DNA from: Leidyana gryllorum EB-2025a
Taxonomy: Eukaryota; Apicomplexa
Assembly (NCBI GenBank): GCA_048772705.1
Contig: JBLWGC010000047.1
Span: 62,001-126,000 of the forward strand
Direction: 5' to 3'
Length of the DNA: 64,000 nt
The position numbers and the translations under genes were made by a program. Below, piece after piece: positions 56,275 to 64,000 of the stretch (position 1 is its first letter; every line of letters begins with the position of its first letter). Below the pieces are notes generated by a model. That model worked only from the letters and a program-made list of their open reading frames with translations. It had not been told where the DNA came from and did not search any database.

Positions 56275-58202
56275 ATGACGGATTGGACATCCTACATCCC
56301 TGGTTGGAATACGGATGTTGTCTCGGCGCGAAGTCAAGCGGATACGACAGGGAATAACACGCCATGGTGGGCGCGGCAAGTGGCATCAACAGAGGAGGAG
56401 CAGGGACCTTTCCAGCATCTGTGGTCGTGGATCGCTCCAGCATCGGTATCCGGCCCCTTGATGCAGACTCCTGTTCCTAAGAAGAAGCTAAAAGCATTCG
56501 TCTTGCCCAGTAGATCTTCGTCCACAGAGACGGGAGCCCAGCCGTCATTGGAAATAACCGCGTTCCCCTCTCGTAGATCGAGTCACAGACCTTCCAGGGA
56601 GGCAGCCAAGCGGTTGCCGCGGTTGCCACCGAAGGTCATGAACGCCCCAGCGAAGCGCCTGGCTGGTGGATCTTCAGGTAGCGGCAAGAGTGGGCGAAGA
56701 CTGTCACCACTGCCAGAAAAACTGGGTTTTGAGGGTGGCAAAATGGAGCCACCACCCCCACCCCCCTGGTGGAAGTCGAAATCAAAGCGTGAGACGGGAG
56801 TTCAAAAGACCGACGTGAAGCCGAAAACGAAAGTCAAAGTGAAAGTGAAGCGAAAACGTTTGCTGTTGCCAACAGCCTCTTCGGGCCCGGTGGCTCGGAA
56901 GCAGTCACCGTCTGCTTTGAGTGATATATTTGGCACTCACGCGATCTCTGAATCACAACTGCTGGATACCCCCTCAGTGGTTCCTTCGCCATTCCGAGTG
57001 GGGGAGAGTGAGTCGCCAGACGATCTGAGAGGTGTTAGGCCCCAGAGCGAATTGAGTGAAGGCCTAATGACGGGGCCCATAGCGATCTCGAAAAGGTCTC
57101 AATCCCTTGCGGGAAGTGGAGCGGAGACGAGCATCTCATTCCCGCGCCCCATGTCCTCTTCAAGATCTTTGACCGACTTTCAAGAGCTGTTGCCTTCGAG
57201 TCCCGTTAGTCCTATAGGAAAGGCAAAGTCCAGTCGGGGACTCGCAGCGGAGAGAGGGATTCCGACGAAAACGCGGCCTATTCGATCATTTGTAGTAACA
57301 TCAGCTGAGCCACAAACAATACTTGCTAATTCCCCCCCTTCTGCACGTGTACACCCAGAGCCGCCGAGGCGACCGAAGTTGAGTAGATCACAGCCCGTGG
57401 AGGTTGAGGTGAAAGGTGGTGGACACGAGGTGGTGTCAAAAGTTGTGCCTTCCATCCGGGTGCAGCAACAACCAATTGCGATCGTGCCTTTTGTGGAAGA
57501 GCGTGCCGTGGAGCTGAATGTGATACCGTCACCGAGTGATGCAGTTCCTTCAGCTGATGAGGCGGTGAAGTCAGAGCCCGTATTGCTATCAAGTGTAGAG
57601 AAGTCGAGATTGTGGAGCATAGGATTGGGTTTTGCAGCTTCAGAGAGGTACGTCATAGGGTGGTGTGGATGTGTGAGCGCTTAATGACAGGGTGATATCG
57701 AGTGCGAGAGTAGATCGAATGAGTTGGGCTTTGATGAGATTGAGCCGTTACGCAGCAATGCGTCACAAGTTGGAGTTATGGGCGAGAGTGTGCATTCGGC
57801 CTGCAGCCAGTATTCTGCAAGCATTCAAGTTGAATTTGAGGTTGTGGGCTTTTAGAAAGCTGTATTTATTGGTCCATCCAGAGATCCAGTATGATGAGAG
57901 GGAGCCAGTGTGGCTGAGGGTTCAGCCGAAGCCGCATATACGGGGCCGTGGGCGGATGCTTTGTGAGTTGTGCATATAGTTAGTTGAATATTCAAGTGTT
58001 GACAGATGTAAGGCCAGAGTACACATTGGTGGTTCCGGGTTGGATGGCTCCAGTTGATGAACGGTGGGTGCGATGGATACGGGAAAGACATGTTAAGGAG
58101 CGTACGGAGGGGGTGGAGGAGTGGGGTTGCGAGCGAGTTGAGTCACTGTTGAGTCGCTTGAGGAGGGTCAATATTAAAAATTTGAAGGGTGTAGGAGGAT
58201 GA
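56275..58202 (+). CDS. Basic proline/serine-rich protein, unknown family
   Basis: 613 residues in three exons: 56275-57647, 57691-57962, 58006-58202 (two 43-base introns). The first 450 residues are low complexity with Pro runs (PPPPPPWW), a lysine block (TKVKVKVKRKRLL) and many SP or SRS sites, so probably disordered, nuclear and phosphorylated. The last 150 residues are helical and rich in Arg, Trp and Leu (MSWALMRLSRYAAMRHKLELWAR, NLRLWAFRKLYLL), a possible globular or coiled domain. It starts 31 bases after the stop of the SET gene, and its own stop overlaps the start of the nucleoporin (ATGA). Whether it works with either neighbour is unknown. Confidence 0.62.
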
Positions 58203-61200
58203 AGCGAAGCCCGAATGTATCAGGGGAGGTCCTTCAAGGGGTTCCAGGTGCCGTGGCACCTCCCGCAACACCCAACGGAGAAGACAATATACAAGAAGCT
58301 ATCCAGAATGCAGTGGCGAGTGGTATACAGCCTCGTTTACGCATAAAGCGGAAGATTCGGGCACCACAGGCTGGGTAAGGCGAAGTGTGTTACATAAAGT
58401 TCTCTGTGTCTATGTTTTACTGCAGCGGTGGTGAAGGAGCGCCGTTCGGTAACCAGTTTGGAGGCGGCTCGGGGATGAACTTTGGCGGTGGACAGCAGCA
58501 GCAGCAGCAACATCCACAGCAACACCAGCAGGCAGGGACGGGTTCAATCTTTGGAGCTCCGGCGTCTCAGCCTTCAACAATGTTCGGGTCGGCTGCTCCA
58601 CAGTCGTCGTCTATCTTTGGAGCTCCCCCTCCTACTCCTTCTTCACAGCAATCAATGTTTGCCCCTAACTCGGGAGGTGCATCAACCGGCAGTATATTCG
58701 GTCAGCCTTCGGGTGGCGGCAGTATCTTTGGAGGAGGCGGCGCTTCTACTGGTGTAGGGTTCGGAGGTCAACAGCAGCCTCAGTCTTCGGGTTCGACGTC
58801 CATATTTGGTCAGCCGCCCACACAAGCGCAAACAGCTCCTGCCCAAAGTGGCGGGTCAATATTTGGTGCGGCCGGCAAGAGTGACGGATTGATGTCTCAT
58901 CTTGGTAAACCGGCAGATATACCTCCCCCGCAACAGCCGTTAATGGGATTGCCGAGTCCCTCCGGGACCGCGGCAGCCCCACCGCCTTCCTCATCGTCTA
59001 TCTTCGGTTCAAAGCCGCCGTCGACTGAGCCTTCCGCCATGTTCGGCGGTGCGAAACCTGCAGCAGCATCCGAAAAGTCATCGATATTCACTCCCACGGG
59101 GACTGGCATCTTTGGGGGCGGGTCGTCGGCCCCGCCGCAGCCCGCGGCTCCCACTACCACCAATTCGATCTTCACGCCAACGGAAAATAGCGCTCAGCTA
59201 TTCAAACGGTCTCGACCTCAGGACAATACTTCAGCCACCCCACCGCCACCTCAGACGGCAGCTGCTACTGTCAACAGCATTTTCTCCGGTGGTTCGAGTA
59301 TGTTCTCTGGCAGTGGAGGAGAGTCAAAGTCAATCTTCGGCCCGCCAGATCCCAACAAGACGCAAAGCCTATTTGGCCCGAAGCCCAAAGGCGGCGGAAT
59401 CTTCGGGACACAACCGTCAGCGGCCAACCAGACCGGTGCGACCACCAGCAGCGTCTTTGGGAGCAAACCTCTCGTGCCCACCACACCCCCTCCATTACAG
59501 CCCACCTCAACACTCTTTGGCAAACCCCCCACGGCGGAAAAGTTGGAAACGGCGCCAGCGGCCACCTCGACGCTCTTCGGAGGTGTCCAGAAACCCTCTT
59601 CACCCGACAAGACGCCTCCACAACCAGCAGCAGCACCGACTGGCGGACTCTTTGGCATTCCCCCAAAACCGGCCTCGCAAGATGCTCAACCTCCCCCCGC
59701 TGCCGCACCACCATCCACAATGTTCGGATCAAAACCACCAACACCTTCGGGTCAGCAGACAATCTTTGGAGCGGCCTCACAACCAACTTCAACTCTCTTT
59801 GGGGGCGGCTCAAAGCCGACTACGCCCACCATCTTTGGTGCCGCGAAACCCACTCAGGAGCAAACTGCTCCACCCACCTCCACTATCTTTGGAGCCAAAC
59901 CAACGCAACAAGAGACCGCGCCTCCCGCAACCGGCGCCGTCGGAAGTATATTTGGCCCAAAACCGACACAGGAGACCGCTCCTCCCGCCGTCCCACCCGC
60001 GCCCACCACTGTATTCGGCTCTCCTTCAGGACAACAAGACCCATCGCAACAGGATTCGACCGCCAAGACTCCTCCTCCCCCTGGAGGCGGAATCTTCGGA
60101 GCCGTGGCGCCCTCGCAGGAGGCGGGGAAAGCAGCAGCAGCACCCGCAACTCAGCCACCGTCGGGAAGTGTGTTCGGATCTCTGACGTCGCAGAGTGCCG
60201 GAGGGCTAACGGGCGGTTTGTTCAGCAGTTCTAAGCCGACACAACAATCGACCGCGTCTGGGCCGAGTGCGACGGGCAGTGTCTTTGGCAGTTTGAAGCC
60301 CGCTGAGGCCAAACCGGCCGACGGCACCTCCGGCTTCAACTCACAACAAACCGGTGCCGCTCCGACTCAGCTTCAGCCGCCCGCTGCGGCTCCCACGGGG
60401 TCCAATGCCCCCGGAGCTCTCTCGTTTGGGGCCAAACCAGCCATGACAGCAACAGAAACCACGACGACCGGAGGTCAGCAACAGCAGAAGTCTATCTTTG
60501 GGAGTACCACTGGGCCCTCTCTGTTTGCTCCCAAACCCATAACGACCGCCACAGCTCCGGAAGGAGCCGCGGCTCCCCCTCAAACGTCTCTGATCAGTCC
60601 AACAGCTCCTCAAACAACGCAACCTCCACCAACCACTATGTTTGGAGCTGTGAGCCCGGCTCCCGCTGGAGACACAGCAACCGCCCAACAAAGTCTCTTC
60701 GGGAAGTCGATGCTCCCCGGAGGCTCACAACCCGCGCCGTCTACGCAAGGGAGAATCTTCGGGTCGCAACCGGCTGCTGGATTTGCCTTTGGTGCGACGC
60801 AGCCACAGCAACCCTCCACTACGAATCTCCCCATCCCGCAGCCTGCCGTCGCAGAGCCCGCGACAGACGCTCAGAAAACGGGTGCTCCCCCGGCAGCAGA
60901 GAGCGGTTCGTCGTTTGCGGCTCCGGCTGCTGCACCACAGTTCCACGGGGAGTCTGTGCCAACTCCGTTGGGTCACACACCTCCCGTCACCACCGCTGGG
61001 GTGATGGAGAATGTGGATTCGGAGGCGCTTCGGTCTCTGGCGACATCAACTCGCAGTGTGTTTGGTGACTCGAAGCCGAGTGATACTCAGTCGAATCTGA
61101 GTATGACAGAGCCGAGCACTGAGAAGAGCAAAGGTGATATCCCATCGGCCAACGAGAAAGCGCCTGTGAGTGATGGGTCGAGCTTTGGAATGCCTTCGAA

Positions 61201-63104
61201 CTTTACGTTCGCTCCACCCTCTTCGGGAACGGCGGCATTCGATGCCTCAGCGACCGCTGAAAGACCTCTCAGTGGTGCGACCGCTGCCCCGAGCAAAGGT
61301 GGTGAGAAACAGAAGAGTGCTCTGGCCGACTTTATGTCACGCACATCTCTCTTCGGTGGGAGGTCCGTGGAGTCGCTGGCGGCCGAAGCCGAGGCAACAG
61401 CCGCCCCTCGTTTCGGTAGTGAAGCGGCCGCCGAGGCTGCGGGCGTAAACCGAAAACGAGCTCGAAGTGCCGTCGAGAGTGGAGGCGAAGCTGGAGACGT
61501 GGAGAAACCACGAATGGTGTCAGCAGGTATCCAGACTGAACCAAACACAGAGTCGATGGAAGAGGAAACGTCTCCTACGACAACCGTTGTGCCCACCGGA
61601 AAGAGGATGAGAGCGGGAGACTCGACAATGAAAGAGATACCGTCAGACGATGTGAACGCGCTGCGGTCCTCAGCAGAGTCAACTGCGGCAGCGGTGACAG
61701 AGACGACGAGTCGCCGGGGCAGTGGACTCGTCATAGACTTGGAGAGAGCCAACAGTCGGCCCCCAAAGTCACACAAGAAGAAACGACACCGTTTGTTCCA
61801 CGACCCTTCGTCGCCATTGGGGCACGGCGCCAGTACCGTTGGAGTTCCAGAGTCACTGTTTGGCAATCATGTCAGAGACTGGGCCAACAGCGGAAGGGTC
61901 ACGGAGACTGCGACTCCCGCAGCGTCAGCCGAGAAGCCGGAAGACTCCCGGAGACCGGAACAGCAACAGACGGCAACAGAGAAGCCGGTGACCACGACAG
62001 AGACCACTGCGGAGAAAAGCAAAGCAGCCACAGAGACGAGTACTGAAAAGCCAAAGGAAGCGTCAGAGACGAGTACTGAGAAGCCCAGTAGAACCAGCTG
62101 GGCCGCAGGAATCACCTGGGGGGCCGCCAAGCCCACAACAGCCGCCGGGGGAACTGAGAAGCCTACAGGAGCCGGCTGGGGAGTCACGGTACCCGGCTGG
62201 GGAACCGCAAAGCCCACAGAAGCCGCTGGGGACACCTCGAAACCCACGGGTACCAGCTGGGCCGCCGGAGTCACCTGGGGGGCCCCGAAGCCCACGGGGG
62301 CCACCGAGGGAACCGAGAAACCCAAAGAAGCCACCGGAGAACAGGGAGCCGCAGAAGACGGGGCTGGGGCCTCATCGTCGTCTTCAAGTGCCCAGAAGGC
62401 ACCCGAGCCAAAGAAGAGCGCCTTCTCTGAGTTACCGTTGAATTTCGGCAGTGGTGCCAGTAAGGGTTGGGGCACCCCATCGAATGCTGGGAAGGAGGGG
62501 GAAACTCCGAATCACAAGGAGAATCAACGACCTTTCGGAGGCAGTCTGAGTCGTCTGGCCCCTGGAGGTGAGTGTTTGTTTATGCGTTTGGCGAATTATA
62601 ATGGTGTGTTCCGGCGCAGACCCATTGGTGTTGGATGAGTCACAGATTGGAATGGGTGGAGGAGGTGACCGGCCAACGTCAAGTCGTCCCGAGAAGTTCC
62701 TGGGTGAGGAGAATGAGGAGTTATTGGGAGTCGACTGGAACGCTGCTCTGATGAAATGTGTCAACACTGCCCCGCCAGACGCTACAAAGCCCGTATATAG
62801 GTATAGGCCGCAAGGGCATGGCTGCTTCCGGGTGCTGAAGAGCACAAGAGGAGATGGGGGGACTCGTGTGGTGTTTCGGCAAGTGGGAACCTGGAAGGTG
62901 TTGCTGAATAGTCCAGCTGAGGTACTGACAGGTTTGACAGCTCAAGATACCGCGGCTCACAATCATCTGCTCAAGTTTGGAGCCCTGGACACGTGTGCGG
63001 AAGGCGCTTCGTCGAGCACAGAACCTGTGTTTGCAATGTTTGCTGTGAGGTTCCCTGAACGAGCGAGTCGTGATGATATGCTGAAAGTGATCCAGAAACC
63101 GTGA
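58199..63104 (+). CDS. FG-repeat nucleoporin with C-terminal Ran-binding domain
   Basis: Nuclear pore or pore-shuttling protein of 1,600 residues. Exons 58199-58374, 58426-62567, 62620-63104. The N-terminal 58 residues are basic (RLRIKRKIRAPQAG). Residues 60 to about 900 hold dozens of FG motifs, mainly SIFG, LFG, MFG and VFG, spaced by Pro/Ala/Thr/Gln linkers. A basic nuclear-localisation-like part follows (GVNRKRARSAV, KSHKKKRHRLF), then tandem degenerate repeats rich in TEKP and SWAAGVTWGAPKPT (62040-62340). The last 130 residues look like a RanBD (YRYRPQGHGCFRVLK, TWKVLLNSP, AMFAVRF), the domain order of Nup50/Nup2. The start codon overlaps the stop of the upstream gene as ATGA; the second codon position and the conserved frame leave no other start in exon 1. 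Confidence 0.85.
62030..62345 (+). repeat. Degenerate coding repeats in the nucleoporin
   Basis: Two families of imperfect repeats inside the reading frame: ETSTEKPKEAS-type units at 62030-62090, then units of about 20-25 residues of the form TSWAAGITWGAAKPTTAAGGTEKP (seen in at least three variants up to 62345). They look like local duplications within the gene. Confidence 0.7.
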
Positions 63105-63185
63105 CCCCTATTTTCATCATGTATGTGTGGTTGATGTGTAGCAAGATGCATAGTGACAAACGACTGAAACTGTCATTTAGCGCTT

Positions 63186-63506
63186 CTACCGGAGTCTGCG
63201 AGCTTCACGCTCATTCTCGAGAAGGCACAGAATATCGCCTGTGATACACAAAGATGAGATAATACACCCAAAACCTAAACCTCCAATCTTACCAGTCTTC
63301 ACGGGACCCTTGACGTTTCTCAAAAGAGATCTGCGGTCCTCCACACGCAGGAACTCAACACGAACTTGAGTGACATTGCCACGGGATCCAGTCCTGCCAA
63401 TAATCTGAGTAACCTTAGCCAAGGTCACACCCTCGTCAATGACGGGAGCGGCCTCAAAAGCGTCTGCGGCGTTGGTAGTGGCCTTCGCAGTAGTGCCCTT
63501 AGCCAT
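63186..63506 (-). CDS. RPS28: Ribosomal protein eS28
   Basis: Small-subunit ribosomal protein, 88 residues in two exons (complement 63293-63506 and 63186-63238) around a 54-base intron. The core is very conserved: [51 protein letters not shown] ending. The intron falls inside KTG|DIL. The protein is about 20 residues longer at the N-terminus than animal eS28 (69 residues); the extra part is Ala/Thr-rich ([21 protein letters not shown]). It converges on the nucleoporin with 81 bases between stops, and its start is 77 bases after the stop of the gene at the right edge. Confidence 0.95.
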   Translation of the reverse strand: MAKGTTAKATTNAADAFEAAPVIDEGVTLAKVTQIIGRTGSRGNVTQVRVEFLRVEDRRSLLRNVKGPVKTGKIGGLGFGCIISSLCITGDILCLLENEREARRLR

Positions 63507-63583
63507 CTTGAGTCCGGGGTCAGGAATCAATCGAAAAAATTTGAAAACGACACAAATCTCAGAGCGGACAAAACAATGACCCC

Positions 63584-64000
63584 TTACTTCCGCTTCCACA
63601 CCACGTCTAGGGTCATCTGACCCCTCTCACGGACCTTTTTAGTCTCATTATGCCCCTCATCTCCACTGCTGTCGCTCAGTTCAATAACTGCCCGCTTTCG
63701 GCCCAAATTCTGACTTTCTTCTTTCATTTCAACTTGAGCTCCGAAATGGTCTGGAGAACACTCCATTATCTCAATAGACGACGACGCGGAAGAGCTCTCA
63801 CTCTCCTCTCCTCCATCTGCATTCTTTGGGCTCGTCATCACGTTTTTCGATGACCCCTCATTATCACCCGCTCCGGAGGCTTTCGTGAATAACAAAAGCG
63901 ATCCTCTCTCCAGAAAATGGCTCGCTGTTATCCCCAATCGATTTACCTCGCGCCCTCTCGTCTTCTTCTCCTCCTGCACTGCTCCATCGATTTGTCTTAA
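63584..64000 (-). CDS. 3' end of an unknown acidic/basic nuclear-type protein
   Basis: Partial: the frame is open through the right edge, so at least 138 C-terminal residues are present and the start lies outside. The piece is serine- and glutamate-rich ([15 protein letters not shown]), with short basic clusters ([16 protein letters not shown]), so probably nuclear and disordered. The very end, [11 protein letters not shown], has the spacing of a C-terminal PCNA-interacting motif (Q-x-x-hydrophobic-x-x-aromatic pair followed by Lys/Arg), but with V-V-W in place of F-F. I cannot name the protein. Confidence 0.55.
   Translation of the reverse strand, partial: LRQIDGAVQEEKKTRGREVNRLGITASHFLERGSLLLFTKASGAGDNEGSSKNVMTSPKNADGGEESESSSASSSIEIMECSPDHFGAQVEMKEESQNLGRKRAVIELSDSSGDEGHNETKKVRERGQMTLDVVWKRK

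Noticed and set aside
61867-62475. Minus-strand open frames opposite the FG nucleoporin
   Set aside because: Repetitive coding sequence without stops on both strands explains them; the plus-strand frame has FG motifs and a RanBD, the minus-strand ones only Pro/Ala/Val repeats.
1-64000. CRISPR arrays, insertion sequences, tRNA or rRNA genes, bacterial operons
   Set aside because: No direct-repeat/spacer pattern, terminal inverted repeats with a transposase, cloverleaf-like tRNA sequence or rRNA core was seen. The short intergenic gaps look operon-like, but the genes have many spliceosomal introns.

Overview
This is a window of nuclear eukaryotic DNA, not prokaryotic. It carries RNA polymerase II subunit RPB1, a COG complex subunit, a PI3-kinase-like (PIKK) checkpoint kinase, an FG nucleoporin, ribosomal protein eS28, a fatty-acid elongase and an H4K20-type SET methyltransferase. 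The genes are broken by about 94 GT-AG introns that I could place. Almost all of these introns are 37-67 bases long. I built each exon chain by hand and required the coding lengths to sum to a multiple of three. The code is standard, with TAA, TAG and TGA all used as stops. A CEP76-like ciliary/centrosomal protein argues for a flagellated cell. My best guess is a protist with a very compact genome, perhaps a myzozoan alveolate such as a perkinsid, but no single gene here proves that.

The window holds 24 protein genes, about 87% of it coding by my estimate, and no tRNA, rRNA, CRISPR array or recognisable transposon. Left part (1-23 kb): an acyltransferase-3 membrane protein (+); then on the minus strand COG4, a six-helix membrane protein and a FHIT-type HIT hydrolase; a Pirh2/RCHY1-type ubiquitin ligase (+) whose 5' end overlaps FHIT head to head; a proline/serine-rich coiled-coil protein, a 2.5-kaa ATM-like PIKK and a four-helix membrane protein (-); a tiny EGF-domain surface protein and a single-helix protein (+); and a cysteine-rich multi-pass protein (-). 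Middle (23-35 kb): RPB1 and an ELO elongase (-), then an M1 aminopeptidase and a secreted protein (+). Right part (35-64 kb): a 3,491-aa multi-pass EF-hand protein in 24 exons, a 71-aa LEA-like protein and the CEP76-like protein (-); then a VMA21-like protein, a KMT5A-like SET protein, a basic proline-rich protein and an FG/RanBD nucleoporin (+); then eS28 and the 3' end of an unknown gene (-).

The most unusual property is the packing. Genes on the same strand are mostly separated by only 19-45 bases from stop to start, with one ATGA stop/start overlap. Opposed genes end as little as one base apart, and one divergent pair overlaps by 43 coding bases at their 5' ends. This fits spliced-leader trans-splicing or polycistronic precursors, but that is inference. 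The genes do not form an obvious pathway; several are housekeeping functions (transcription, Golgi traffic, nuclear transport, translation, DNA damage).
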